Assembly: GCF_008704535.1 (NCBI RefSeq)
Contig: NZ_CP023701.1
Coordinates: forward strand, 5,374,001 to 5,438,000
Source of the DNA: Streptomyces subrutilus
GTDB lineage: Bacteria > Actinomycetota > Actinomycetes > Streptomycetales > Streptomycetaceae
Direction of reading: 5' to 3'
DNA: 64,000 nucleotides
Under the pieces are notes generated by a model. It was not told the DNA's origin. It saw only the letters and a program-made list of their open reading frames with translations, and searched no databases. This document shows positions 56,770-64,000 of this stretch, piece after piece. The position numbers and the translations under genes were made by a program. The stretch's first letter is position 1. Each line of letters opens with the position of its first letter.

Positions 56770-57666
56770 TCAGCCCGCGCCGCGCAGCTCCTTCAGCAGG
56801 GCCACGTCCGCCGCGTGCCCCTCCTTGCCGCCGGGGGTCTCGATGACCAGCGGTACGCCCGCCATGGCCGGATGGGTGAGCAGCTCCGCGAAGGCGTCCC
56901 GGCCGATGTGGCCGCTGCCGATGTTGGCGTGCCGGTCCTTGTGTGCGCCGACGCCCTCCTTGGAGTCGTTCGCGTGGACCAGCTTCAGCCGGCCCTCGCC
57001 CACGGTGTCCACGAGCAGGTCCAGCATCAGCTTGGTGCCGCCCGGTTCCGCCAGGTCGTGGCCGGCCGCGAAGGCGTGGCAGGTGTCCAGGCAGACCCCG
57101 AGCATCGGGTGCCGGTCGAGCGCCTCGAAGTACGGGCCGAAGTCCTCGGCCAGCGAGCACAGCGAAGACCCCTGCCCGGCCGTGGACTCCAGCAGCAGCA
57201 AGGGGTCGTCCTCGTGCGTCAGCTCGTCCAGCAGCGGGAGCAGGTGCTGCCGGAGCTGCGCGTACGCCGCCGCGCGGGGGCGGCCGCCGGTGGCCGAGCC
57301 GGTGTGCACGACCACCCCGAGCGCGCCGATCTCCCGGCCCCGTCGCAGCGAGTGCCGCAGGGACTCCACGGAGCGCTCCACGGTCGCTTCGGTGTGCGAA
57401 CCGAAGTTGATCAGGTACGGGGCGTGCACGTAGGCCGGGACCGCGCGCCGGGCGCACTCGGCGCGGAACAGCTCGTCCTGCGCCGGGTTGCCGACCGGGG
57501 TGGCCCAGCCGCGCGGATTGGCGACGAAGACCTGCACGACCTCGGCGTCCAGCTCACGGGCGTACGCCAGCCCCACCTTGGCGAGCCCGCCCGCGACCGG
57601 GACGTGCCCGCCCACCGGGTTGCGCGGGGCGCTGCCCGGTCCATCCGCCTGCTCCACGTGCTCCAC
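56770..57666 (-). CDS. nfo: Endonuclease IV (AP endonuclease, Nfo family)
   Basis: The product is 298 aa from GTG 57666; a GTG at 57657 is an alternative. The TIM-barrel metal sites are recognisable: VVQVFVANPRGW, YVHAPYLINFGSH, VVVHTGSATGG, LLLESTAGQGSSL, GVCLDTCHAFAAGHD, HANDSKEGVGAHKDRHANIGSGHIG and VIETPGG, giving the tri-zinc His/Glu/Asp set. It cuts DNA at abasic sites in base-excision repair. It starts 6 nt after the PASTA kinase stop and so is probably co-transcribed with it. Confidence 0.94.
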   Translation of the reverse strand: MEHVEQADGPGSAPRNPVGGHVPVAGGLAKVGLAYARELDAEVVQVFVANPRGWATPVGNPAQDELFRAECARRAVPAYVHAPYLINFGSHTEATVERSVESLRHSLRRGREIGALGVVVHTGSATGGRPRAAAYAQLRQHLLPLLDELTHEDDPLLLLESTAGQGSSLCSLAEDFGPYFEALDRHPMLGVCLDTCHAFAAGHDLAEPGGTKLMLDLLVDTVGEGRLKLVHANDSKEGVGAHKDRHANIGSGHIGRDAFAELLTHPAMAGVPLVIETPGGKEGHAADVALLKELRGAG

Positions 57667-57672
57667 GTACCC

Positions 57673-59589
57673 CTACAGTCCCTTGGTCTTGACGGTGATG
57701 GTGCCGCCCTCGGGCGCGTTCTGCCCGCCGGGGACGGACTGGCTCTCCACGGTGTTGCCGAACGACAGGAACGGCCGCTCCACCTTCACCTTGAAGCCGG
57801 CGCCCTCCAGCGCCCTGCGGGCCGCTTCCACGTCCTGGCCGGTGACGTCCGGCACCGGGAGCTGGCGGGGGCCCTTGGACAGGGTCAGGGTGACCGTGTC
57901 CCCGGCCGCGGCCTGGGTGCCGGCGCCGATCGACTGGTTGGCGACCGTACCGGCCGGAGTGGGCGCGTTGACCTGCTCGGGGGCGGTCGCGACCTTCAGC
58001 CCGAGCCCCTCCAGCGTCGCCGTCGCCTGCTCGGAGGGGAGCCCGGCCACGCTCGGCACCGGGACCGGGCGGCCCTTGCTGACCACGAGCGAGACCGCGG
58101 TGTCCGGCGCCCGCTTCTGGCCGCCGGCCGGGTCGGAGGAGATCACCGAGCCCTGGGCGACGTCCTGGCTGAAGGCCTGGGAGACCACGCCCGGGGCCAG
58201 CCCGGCCTTGGTCAGCTCGGACTCGGCCTCCTCCAGCGGGCGGCCCTTGAGGTCCGGCACCGACACGACCTCCGGGCCGCGCGAGACGGTGAGGGCCACC
58301 GCGCCGTTGCCCCGGATGCGCCGGCCGGCCGCGGGGTCGGTGTTCATGACCGTCCCGCGCTCGAAGGCGTCGCTGAACTTGCGCTCGACGCGCTTGACAC
58401 CGAGGCCGGAGGCGGACAGCTGGGCCTTCGCCTGCTCCTCGCTCTTGCCCAGGACGTTGGGGACCTTGGTGAACTGGCCGGAGTTGATGTACCAGACACC
58501 GGTGCCGAGCCCCAGCGCCAGCAGCACCCCCGCGACCACCAGCAGCGTGCCGCGGCGCGGGCGCGGCCGCTGCCGGGCGGACCGGTGCGGGGACGGCGGG
58601 GGCGGCAGGGGCGGGCTCTCCAGGCGGGAGGTGTGGTGCACCGGCCGGTGCGCGGTGACCGGGCGGGGCAGCACCCCGGTGCGGTCCTCGGCGGCCGACC
58701 GCTCCCCGGCGCGGGCCTGCGGGGGCAGGGCGTCCAGCTCGGCGTCGCTCAGCCCCGCCCGGGCCTCGCGGGCCAGACCGAGCAGGGAGGCCGCGTCGGC
58801 GGGGCGCAGGGCGGCGTCGCGGGCGGTGGCGTGCGCGACGAGCTCGTCGAGGCCCACCGGCAGCCCGGGCACGGTCGCCGAGGGCGGCGGCACGTCCTCG
58901 TGGAGGTGCCGGTAGAGGATCCGGGCGGCGCTGCCGCCGGTGTGCGGCTTGCCGCCGGTGAGCATCTCGTACAGCACGACGCCGCAGGCGTAGACGTCCA
59001 CCCGGGTGTCGGTGGCGCTGTTCTCGATCTGCTCGGGGGCCAGGTAGGAGACGGTGCCGAGGACGGAGCCGGTGGTGTGGGTCACCGAGTCGACCGACCG
59101 GACCAGGCCGAAGTCGGCCACCTTGACCCGGCCGTCGTCGCCGATCAGGACGTTCTCGGGCTTCATGTCGCGGTGCACGAAGCCGGCCCGGTGGGCGGCG
59201 CCGAGCGCGGCGAGGACCGGCTCCAGGATGTCCAGGGCCGCCCGCGGCTGGAGCGCGCCGCGCTCGCGCAGCACGTCGCGCAGGGTGCAGCCGGAGACGT
59301 ACTCCATGGCCAGGTAGACGTACGGGCCGTCCGTGCCCTGGTCGAAGACGGCGACGACGTTCGGGTGCGACAGCCGAGCCACGGACTTCGCCTCCCGGAT
59401 GAACCGGTCGACGAAGCCCGCGTCGGCGGCGAGCGCCGGGTGCATCACCTTCAGCGCGAGGACGCGGTCGAGGCGGGTGTCGAGGGCCCGGTAGACCGTG
59501 GCCATGCCGCCGGCCGCGATGCGGGCGTCGACGCGGTAGCGGCCGTCGAGCACGCGCCCGACGAGGGGGTCATCCAGGGTCGTATCCAC
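57673..59589 (-). CDS. PASTA-domain Ser/Thr protein kinase
   Basis: The product is 638 aa from GTG 59589. The kinase domain covers residues 15-280: glycine loop IAAGGMATVY, K47 (ALKVMHP), HRDMKPEN and DFG are intact. A Pro-rich linker leads to one transmembrane helix at about 346-366. Four PASTA repeats follow outside the cell (starting FTKVPNVLGKS, VVSVPDLKGRP, VPVPSVAGLPS and LPVPDVTGQD). PknB-type kinases bind muropeptides through PASTA repeats and control cell-wall growth. This is one of the Streptomyces PASTA kinases; the exact name is not assigned. Confidence 0.96.
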   Translation of the reverse strand: MDTTLDDPLVGRVLDGRYRVDARIAAGGMATVYRALDTRLDRVLALKVMHPALAADAGFVDRFIREAKSVARLSHPNVVAVFDQGTDGPYVYLAMEYVSGCTLRDVLRERGALQPRAALDILEPVLAALGAAHRAGFVHRDMKPENVLIGDDGRVKVADFGLVRSVDSVTHTTGSVLGTVSYLAPEQIENSATDTRVDVYACGVVLYEMLTGGKPHTGGSAARILYRHLHEDVPPPSATVPGLPVGLDELVAHATARDAALRPADAASLLGLAREARAGLSDAELDALPPQARAGERSAAEDRTGVLPRPVTAHRPVHHTSRLESPPLPPPPSPHRSARQRPRPRRGTLLVVAGVLLALGLGTGVWYINSGQFTKVPNVLGKSEEQAKAQLSASGLGVKRVERKFSDAFERGTVMNTDPAAGRRIRGNGAVALTVSRGPEVVSVPDLKGRPLEEAESELTKAGLAPGVVSQAFSQDVAQGSVISSDPAGGQKRAPDTAVSLVVSKGRPVPVPSVAGLPSEQATATLEGLGLKVATAPEQVNAPTPAGTVANQSIGAGTQAAAGDTVTLTLSKGPRQLPVPDVTGQDVEAARRALEGAGFKVKVERPFLSFGNTVESQSVPGGQNAPEGGTITVKTKGL

Positions 59590-59595
59590 CTGCCG

Positions 59596-59601
59596 ATTCT
59601 A
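59596..59601 (-). promoter_or_regulatory. -10 element of the PASTA kinase gene, predicted leaderless
   Basis: TAGAAT on the minus strand ends 6 nt before GTG 59589. Confidence 0.45.
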
Positions 59602-59714
59602 CGAGGGGCCCCCGCGCCCCCGGTCCCGCTCCCCCGGCTTGCAGCGCAGCTGTGACGTGCCCGGACACGGACCGTCGCCGGTCGCGGACCCCCGGCGGGA
59701 CGGCGGGGCCGGGG

Positions 59715-60509
59715 TCAGAACGCCGGGCGCTCCGGGTCCAGGGCTGCGCGGCCCGTCACCGGGGAGGAGGCCTCGGCGAAGCGGCGCTGCGGGATGCGGC
59801 CCGCGCGGAAGGCCAGCCGGCCCGCGGACACGGCGTCGCGCATGGCGCCGGCCATCAGCACCGGCTCCCGGGCCCGCGTCACGGCGGACGCCAGCATCAC
59901 CGCCGCGCAGCCCAGCTCCATGGCCAGCGCCGCGTCGGAGGCCGTGCCGGCCCCGGCGTCCAGGATGACCGGCACCCCGGCCCGCCCGGTGATCAGCTCG
60001 AAGTTGTGCGGGTTGCGGATGCCCATCCCGGAGCCGATCGGGGAGCCCAGCGGCATGATCGCCGCGCAGCCCGCGTCCTCCAGCCTCCGGGCCAGCACCG
60101 GGTCGTCGTTGGTGTACGGCAGGACGGTGAAGCCCTCGTCGACCAGGATCTCGGCGGCGTCCAGCAGCTCGACGCCGTCGGGCAGCAGGGTCCGCTCGTC
60201 CGCGACCACCTCCAGCTTGATCCAGTCCGTGCCCAGCGCCTCGCGGGCCAGCCGGGCGGTGAGCACGGCCTCGCCCGCGGTGTAGCAGCCGGCGGTGTTC
60301 GGCAGGACCGCGATGCCCAGCCGCTCCAGCACGGACAGGACGGAGCCCTGGACGGTGGGGTCCAGGCGGCGCATGGCCACCGTGGTGAGCTCGGTGCCCG
60401 AGGCGACCAGGGCGCGTTCGAGCACGTCCAGGCTGGGGGCGCCGCCGGTGCCCATGATCAGGCGGGAGGAGAAGGTCCGGCCGCCCAGGGCGAACAGGTC
60501 GTCGGCCAC
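59715..60509 (-). CDS. thiG: Thiazole synthase
   Basis: The product is 264 aa from GTG 60509, 4 nt after the thiS stop. ThiG motifs are intact: RLIMGTGGAPSLDVLERAL, TTVAMRRLDP, LPNTAGCYTAGEA, the Schiff-base Lys in TDWIKLEVVAD, and MPLGSPIGSGMGIRNP. It builds the thiazole phosphate of thiamine from deoxyxylulose phosphate, dehydroglycine (from ThiO) and sulfur from ThiS thiocarboxylate. It is the last gene of the thiO-thiS-thiG operon controlled by the TPP riboswitch. Confidence 0.97.
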   Translation of the reverse strand: MADDLFALGGRTFSSRLIMGTGGAPSLDVLERALVASGTELTTVAMRRLDPTVQGSVLSVLERLGIAVLPNTAGCYTAGEAVLTARLAREALGTDWIKLEVVADERTLLPDGVELLDAAEILVDEGFTVLPYTNDDPVLARRLEDAGCAAIMPLGSPIGSGMGIRNPHNFELITGRAGVPVILDAGAGTASDAALAMELGCAAVMLASAVTRAREPVLMAGAMRDAVSAGRLAFRAGRIPQRRFAEASSPVTGRAALDPERPAF

Positions 60510-60513
60510 GGCC

Positions 60514-60714
60514 TCAGCCCCCCTGGACGGCGGTGAGGACCTCGACCCGGTCGCCGTCGCCCACGGCCGTGGCGGGCCACTGCCGGCGCGGGACCACGGT
60601 CTCGTTGAGCGCGGCGGCCACCCCGGAGGGGGCGGCGGTCAGGGTGGCGACGACCGCGTCGAGGGTGGTGCCCGCCGCGACCTCGCGCGGCTCGCCGTTG
60701 ACGGAGATGGTCAT
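60514..60714 (-). CDS. thiS: Sulfur carrier protein ThiS
   Basis: The product is 66 aa from ATG 60714, overlapping the thiO stop (ATGA). It has a ubiquitin-like fold pattern (MTISVNGEPREVAAGTTLDAVV) and the essential Gly-Gly C-terminus (TAVQGG), which becomes a thiocarboxylate that donates sulfur to ThiG. The activating ThiF-type enzyme is not in the window. Confidence 0.96.
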   Translation of the reverse strand: MTISVNGEPREVAAGTTLDAVVATLTAAPSGVAAALNETVVPRRQWPATAVGDGDRVEVLTAVQGG

Positions 60715-61907
60715 GCGTACGACTCCTGACGTGCGGCGGAGAACCGGCGGGGGGTGAAGGGGCGGGCGATCCGCGGCAGTTCGCCGGTGGACAGCAGCTC
60801 CGCCATCACCTCGCCGGTGAGCGGGGTCAGCAGCACCCCGTTGCGGTAGTGCCCGGTGGCCAGGTGCAGGCCCGGCAGGTCGGTGGGGCCGAGCAGCGGC
60901 GCGTTGTCGGGGGAGCCGGGGCGCAGGCCGGCCCGGGTCTCGGTGAGCGGCAGCTCCGTGATGCCGGGGACCAGCTCGTGGGCGTCGCGCAGGAGCTCGT
61001 ACACCCCGCCCGCGGTGACCGTGGTGTCCCAGCCGAGCTCCTCGCTGGTGGCGCCGACGACGAGCTCGCCGTTCTCGCGCGGCACCAGGTAGACGTGGCT
61101 GCCGCGGACCACCGCCCGTACGGTCCGGGACAGGAACGGCGCGTACGCCGGGGGCACCGCCAGTCGCAGCACCTGCCCCTTGACGGGCCGCACCGGGGCC
61201 GTGACCCGCGGCGGCACCCCCGCCAGCCGGCCGCTCAGCGAGCCCGCCGCCAGGACCACCTGGTCGGCGCGCAGCTCCGTACCGTCGTCGAGCCGTACGC
61301 CCGTCGCCCGGTCGGCGGTGACCAGCAGCCGCTCCACCGACGCCCGGTGGAGCTCCACGCCGGCCCGCTCGCAGGCGGCCAGCAGGGCGGCCGCGAGGCG
61401 GCGCGGGTCGACCTGGTGGTCGCCGTCCACGCGCAGCCCGCCCCGCACCCCGGGCGCGAGCATCGGCTCCAGGCGGCGGCACTCGCGGCCGGTGAGCCAC
61501 TCGGAGTCCAGGCCGCAGCGCCGCTGCAGGGCGTGCAGCTCGCGCAGGTGCAGCCGGTCGTCGGAGTCGAGGGCGACGGCGAGGGTGCCGCAGGCCCGGT
61601 AGCCGATGTCCAGGCCGCCGCTCGCGTCGGCGAGTTCGGCCGCGAACTGCGGGTAGCGGGCGGCGGAGGCGAGGCCGAGCTCCAGCAGCGCCTCCTCGCC
61701 GTAGTGCAGTTCGGTGACCGGGGCGAGCATGCCCGCCGCGACCTGCGCGGCGCCGCCGCCGGGTGCCGGGTCGACGAGCGCGGTGCGCAGGCCGCGCCGG
61801 GCCGCCTGCCAGGCGGTGACGAGCCCGATGATGCCGCCCCCGATGACGAGGGCGTCCGCTCCGCGCGGAGCGCCGCGGCCCCGTGGAGACGTCCGAGATG
61901 CGTGCAT
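60711..61907 (-). CDS. thiO: Glycine oxidase ThiO
   Basis: The product is 398 aa from ATG 61907; the frame extends to 62060 but overlaps the riboswitch. The FAD motif ALVIGGGIIGLVTAWQAARRG starts about residue 19, and DAO-family features follow (VKGQVLRLAVPP, RENGELVVGATSEE, ATGHYRNGVLLTPLTGEVMAELL). It oxidises glycine to dehydroglycine for thiazole synthesis, replacing ThiH of anaerobes. The stop overlaps the thiS start. Confidence 0.94.
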   Translation of the reverse strand: MHASRTSPRGRGAPRGADALVIGGGIIGLVTAWQAARRGLRTALVDPAPGGGAAQVAAGMLAPVTELHYGEEALLELGLASAARYPQFAAELADASGGLDIGYRACGTLAVALDSDDRLHLRELHALQRRCGLDSEWLTGRECRRLEPMLAPGVRGGLRVDGDHQVDPRRLAAALLAACERAGVELHRASVERLLVTADRATGVRLDDGTELRADQVVLAAGSLSGRLAGVPPRVTAPVRPVKGQVLRLAVPPAYAPFLSRTVRAVVRGSHVYLVPRENGELVVGATSEELGWDTTVTAGGVYELLRDAHELVPGITELPLTETRAGLRPGSPDNAPLLGPTDLPGLHLATGHYRNGVLLTPLTGEVMAELLSTGELPRIARPFTPRRFSAARQESYA

Positions 61908-61916
61908 GGGCGTCCA

Positions 61917-62010
61917 GCCCCTCCCTTCGCCGGCATGACCCGGATCAGGTTCGTACGGTCGGAGGCCGTCCAGCCTCCCTCTCAGCCCGGTGCGCCCGGA
62001 CTCCCGCGAT
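61917..62010 (-). ncRNA. TPP (THI-box) riboswitch
   Basis: On the minus strand it begins GGGAG, continues CGGGCTGAGAGG, then GAACCTGATCCGGGTCATGCC, and ends GGCGAAGGGAGG, which are the conserved TPP-aptamer blocks in order. The P1 stem pairs the flanking CTCCC/GGGAG regions. It lies 10 bp before the thiO start, so the switch can hide the ribosome site. High thiamine pyrophosphate should turn the operon off. Confidence 0.97.
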
Positions 62011-62023
62011 AGGTACGGTGGCC

Positions 62024-62052
62024 AGCGTAACCCCGGTGCGGACGGCCGGTAA
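62024..62052 (-). promoter_or_regulatory. Promoter of the thiO-thiS-thiG operon
   Basis: On the minus strand TTACCG (62047-62052), 17 nt, TACGCT (62024-62029). Transcription would begin near 62017, just before the riboswitch. Confidence 0.5.
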
Positions 62053-62066
62053 GGCGACACCTATTC

Positions 62067-62081
62067 CTGACGGAGCGTCAG
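62067..62081. repeat. 15-bp palindrome upstream of the FAD reductase gene
   Basis: CTGACGGAGCGTCAG has 6-bp arms around GAG, ending 5 bp before the -10 TAGGGT. Palindromes of this form are typical TetR-family operators. Confidence 0.5.
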
Positions 62082-62086
62082 CTGAT

Positions 62087-62092
62087 TAGGGT
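62087..62092 (+). promoter_or_regulatory. -10 element of the FAD reductase gene, predicted leaderless
   Basis: TAGGGT ends 6 nt before GTG 62099. The palindrome at 62067-62081 occupies the -35 region. Confidence 0.5.
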
Positions 62093-62098
62093 GGTCGC

Positions 62099-63346
62099 GT
62101 GAGCGAGCAGACGGAACAGACTCAGAGCGGCGTCGTCATCGCCGGCGCCGGAATGGCCGGGGTGCAGACCGCGGTCGCCCTCCGGGAGCAGGGCTTCACC
62201 GGCCCCGTCACCCTGCTGGGCGCCGAACCGCACCAGCCCTACGACCGCCCCCCGCTGTCCAAGGCGATCCTCCTCGGCAAGGCCGAGGACTCCGCCTTCG
62301 ACGTGGACTTCGACGGGCTCGGCATCGAGCTCAGGCTCGGCACCGAGGTCACCGGCCTGCGGGGCGCCGACCGCGAACTGGACACCGAGGCCGGCCCCGT
62401 CCCGTACGGGCGGCTCGTCCTGGCCACCGGCGCCGTGCCGCTGACCCTGCCCGCCACCGCCGGGGTCCGCGGCGTGCACCTGCTGCGCACCCTCGACGAC
62501 GCGGCGCGGCTGCGCCCGGTGCTGGCGGCGGCCGACCGGGTGGTGGTCGTCGGGGCCGGCTGGATCGGAGCCGAGTTCGCGACCGCGGCCCGCACGGCGG
62601 GCTGCGCGGTCACCGTCGTCGAGGCGGCCGACCGGGTCCTGTCGGGCGCGCTGCCCGCGGAGGTCGCCGCGCCCATGGCCCGCTGGTACGAGGAGGCCGG
62701 CGCCGAACTGATCACCGGGGCCCGGGTGGCCGGCGTCGAGGACGGCCGGGTACGGCTCGCGGACGGCCGTACCCTGCCGGCCGGCGCGGTCGTGGTGGGC
62801 ATCGGCGCCCGCCCCGCCACCGGGTGGCTGGCCGGCAGCGGCGTGGAGCTGGGCCCGGACGGCTCGGTCACCGCCGACGCCCACCTGCGCACCTCCCTGC
62901 CCGGGGTGTACGCGGTCGGCGACTGCTCCTCCTTCCCCTCCGCCCGCTACGGCGAGCGGCTGCTCGTGCACCACTGGGACAACGCCCTCCAGGGCCCGCG
63001 GGTCGTCGCCGCGAACATCCTGGCGGCCGAGGGCGCCGCGACGGCCCTGGCGGAGGCGGTCGACGAGGTCTACGACCCGGTCCCGTACTTCTGGTCGGAG
63101 CAGTTCGGCCGCTTCGTGCAGTACGCGGGCCACCACGGCGGGGCCGACACCCTGGTCTGGCGCGGCGACCCGGCCGAGCCCTCCTGGTCGGTGTGCTGGC
63201 TGCGGGACGGCGCCCTGGCCGCAGTGCTGGCCGTGGGCCGCCCGCGCGACCTCGCGCAGGGACGCCGGCTCATCGAGTCCGCGGCCGCCCTCGACCCCGA
63301 CCGTCTCGCCGACCCGGCCGTCGCCCTCAAGGCGGCCACGACCTAA
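62099..63346 (+). CDS. FAD-dependent ferredoxin/rubredoxin reductase
   Basis: The product is 415 aa from GTG 62099. The FAD motif VVIAGAGMAGVQTAVALREQG and the NAD motif VVVVGAGWIGAEFATAARTAG are clear, with GVYAVGDCSSFPSARYGERLLVHHWDNALQG near the end and the reductase C-terminal domain after it. This is the class of reductases that feed ferredoxin to P450 enzymes or oxygenases. No ferredoxin or P450 gene is adjacent. Its promoter carries a TetR-type palindrome. Confidence 0.93.
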   Translation: MSEQTEQTQSGVVIAGAGMAGVQTAVALREQGFTGPVTLLGAEPHQPYDRPPLSKAILLGKAEDSAFDVDFDGLGIELRLGTEVTGLRGADRELDTEAGPVPYGRLVLATGAVPLTLPATAGVRGVHLLRTLDDAARLRPVLAAADRVVVVGAGWIGAEFATAARTAGCAVTVVEAADRVLSGALPAEVAAPMARWYEEAGAELITGARVAGVEDGRVRLADGRTLPAGAVVVGIGARPATGWLAGSGVELGPDGSVTADAHLRTSLPGVYAVGDCSSFPSARYGERLLVHHWDNALQGPRVVAANILAAEGAATALAEAVDEVYDPVPYFWSEQFGRFVQYAGHHGGADTLVWRGDPAEPSWSVCWLRDGALAAVLAVGRPRDLAQGRRLIESAAALDPDRLADPAVALKAATT

Positions 63347-63353
63347 GGAGAAC

Positions 63354-63388
63354 GCCCGCGCGGGGCGCCGGCCGGGCCCCGCGCGGGC
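63354..63388 (+). terminator. Terminator after the FAD reductase gene
   Basis: 13-bp arms (63354-63366 and 63376-63388) with a 9-nt loop. Confidence 0.75.
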
Positions 63389-63467
63389 ACCCCTGCGGCG
63401 CCCGGGGGCCACCCGTCCGGGGCCGCTCGGGTACCGGCCGCCAGTCCGAGATGGCAGGCTTGTGCCC

Positions 63468-63833
63468 GTGACCGAGATTGACGCAAAGATCGATGCCCTT
63501 GTCCCCGCCTGGCTGTACCTCCCCGACATCGCGGAGATGCTCGACGTCGAGGTGACCCGGGTCCGCCAGATGGTGAAGGAAGGGCAGCTCATCGCCGTGC
63601 GCCGCGGCGAGAACCGCGCCCTGCAGGTGCCCGCCCCCTTCATCGACGGCGACAAGGTGGTCAAGGGCCTCGTCGGCCTGCTGACGGTGCTGCGCGACGA
63701 CCGCTTCTCCGAGGAGGAGATCCTGGAGTGGCTCTTCACCGAGGACCCGACCCTGCCCGGCACCCCCGTGCAGGCGCTGAGCGAGAATCGCGGCACGGAG
63801 GTGAAGCGCCGCGCTCAGGCGCTCGCCCTCTGA
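63468..63833 (+). CDS. Rv2175c-family DNA-binding protein
   Basis: The product is 121 aa from GTG 63468 (MTEIDAKIDALVPAWLYLPDIAEML); a GTG at 63462 is a weaker start. An N-terminal winged HTH (WLYLPDIAEMLDVEVTRVRQMVKEGQLIAVRRGENRAL) is followed by a helical domain (FIDGDKVVKGLVGLLTVLRDDRFSEEEILEWLFTED), as in mycobacterial Rv2175c, a substrate of the PknL kinase. CAGGCT 7 nt before the start suggests a leaderless mRNA. Phosphorylation by the nearby PASTA kinase is possible but untested. Confidence 0.88.
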   Translation: MTEIDAKIDALVPAWLYLPDIAEMLDVEVTRVRQMVKEGQLIAVRRGENRALQVPAPFIDGDKVVKGLVGLLTVLRDDRFSEEEILEWLFTEDPTLPGTPVQALSENRGTEVKRRAQALAL

Positions 63834-63855
63834 CCTGATCCGCATCCGCTCCACC

Positions 63856-63889
63856 GCGGCGTACGGGCCCCCACGGTCCCGTACGCCGC
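63856..63889. terminator. Hairpin between Rv2175c-like gene and thiE
   Basis: 12-bp arms (63856-63867 and 63878-63889) around 10 nt. Confidence 0.6.
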
Positions 63890-63911
63890 TTCCATCACGG
63901 GGGGAACACCC

Positions 63912-64000
63912 ATGCAGCTGTCCGACGCCCGGCTCTACCTGTGCACGGACGCCCGCAAGCGGCAGGGGGACCTCCCCGAGTTCCTCGACGCCGTCCTGGC
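63912..64000 (+). CDS. thiE: Thiamine phosphate synthase, 5' end only
   Basis: ATG 63912 starts MQLSDARLYLCTDARKRQGDLPEFLDAVL; the window ends after 29 residues. The LYLCTDARKRQGDL start is typical of actinobacterial ThiE, which joins the pyrimidine and thiazole moieties of thiamine. A thiE gene close to thiO-thiS-thiG matches the Streptomyces arrangement. GGGG ribosome-like bases lie 8 nt upstream. Confidence 0.85.
   Translation, partial: MQLSDARLYLCTDARKRQGDLPEFLDAVL

Noticed and set aside
56062..59655. 1197-codon plus-strand open frame
   Set aside because: It runs across the molybdoenzyme gene out of frame and opposite nfo and the PASTA kinase, all of which have clear motifs and codon bias.
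1..64000. Mobile elements, CRISPR arrays, tRNA or rRNA genes
   Set aside because: No transposase or integrase protein, no spaced repeats and no tRNA-like folds were seen in the intergenic gaps.

Overview
This is about 64 kb of high-GC actinobacterial chromosome, almost certainly Streptomyces. The grounds are the extreme G+C bias at third codon positions, many GTG starts, translationally coupled genes (ATGA/GTGA overlaps), the actinobacterial menaquinol supercomplex (fused-cytochrome QcrC, three-helix Rieske, CtaF), SAM-IV and TPP riboswitches, and a gene order that I recall from memory as matching the S. coelicolor region around SCO2104-SCO2170. It is core chromosome. I see no insertion sequence, prophage, CRISPR array, tRNA or rRNA.

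Layout. 1-10.2 kb: a truncated small gene, a SAM methyltransferase, a DUF3043 membrane protein, pspA-pspAA, an uncharacterised multi-pass membrane protein, cobS, an orphan NarL-type response regulator, an RND exporter and nadA. 10.5-15.3 kb: erpA, a secreted protein, a small ORF, a PfkB-family sugar kinase and a cysteine desulfurase-TusA fusion. 15.6-25.1 kb: the respiratory block ctaC-ctaD-ctaF, then an L,D-transpeptidase lipoprotein and a degenerate receiver protein, then ctaE-qcrC-qcrA-qcrB. 25.2-31 kb: trpD, a SAM-IV riboswitch ahead of a class V PLP enzyme, a HTH-less Lrp-type protein coupled to a rhomboid, a zinc ribbon and a NYN-domain protein.

31.2-47.3 kb is an envelope and lipid neighbourhood: two tandem NlpC/P60 hydrolases, a HExxH lipoprotein, a PimB-like mannosyltransferase, cholesterol oxidase, a long-chain acyl-CoA ligase, a metallophosphoesterase, an SRPBCC protein, an ArsA/Get3-like protein, the SCO2127-like DUF5304 protein with glkA, an EEP-fold hydrolase, a membrane protein coupled to a carboxylesterase, and a PlsC acyltransferase. 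47.3-55.9 kb: the macS-macR two-component pair, pfkA, a D-2-hydroxyacid dehydrogenase, a PhzE-type TrpE-TrpG fusion behind a Trp-rich attenuator leader, divergent aroH, and the iron-storage pair bfd/bfr with iron boxes. 56-64 kb: a sulfite-oxidase-like protein, endonuclease IV, a four-PASTA Ser/Thr kinase, the thiO-thiS-thiG operon under a TPP riboswitch, an FAD reductase, an Rv2175c-like DNA-binding protein and the start of thiE.

The window has rich cis-regulation, which is probably its most informative part. It holds a trp attenuator with a WWW leader peptide, two riboswitches (one with a complete intrinsic terminator and a following micro-ORF), DmdR/IdeR-type iron boxes, palindromes inside the pfkA promoter and over the ctaE start codon, a possible sigma-E promoter at pspA, and many genes whose -10 hexamer lies 6-9 nt before the start codon (predicted leaderless mRNAs). 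I did not find an evident undescribed multigene defence or biosynthetic system. The less explained items are the degenerate receiver inside the respiratory cluster, the Walker-A-degenerate ArsA-like protein, the His/Asp-rich membrane protein at 3.2-4.0 kb and the desulfurase-TusA fusion. All calls come from reading the sequence; no database search was run.
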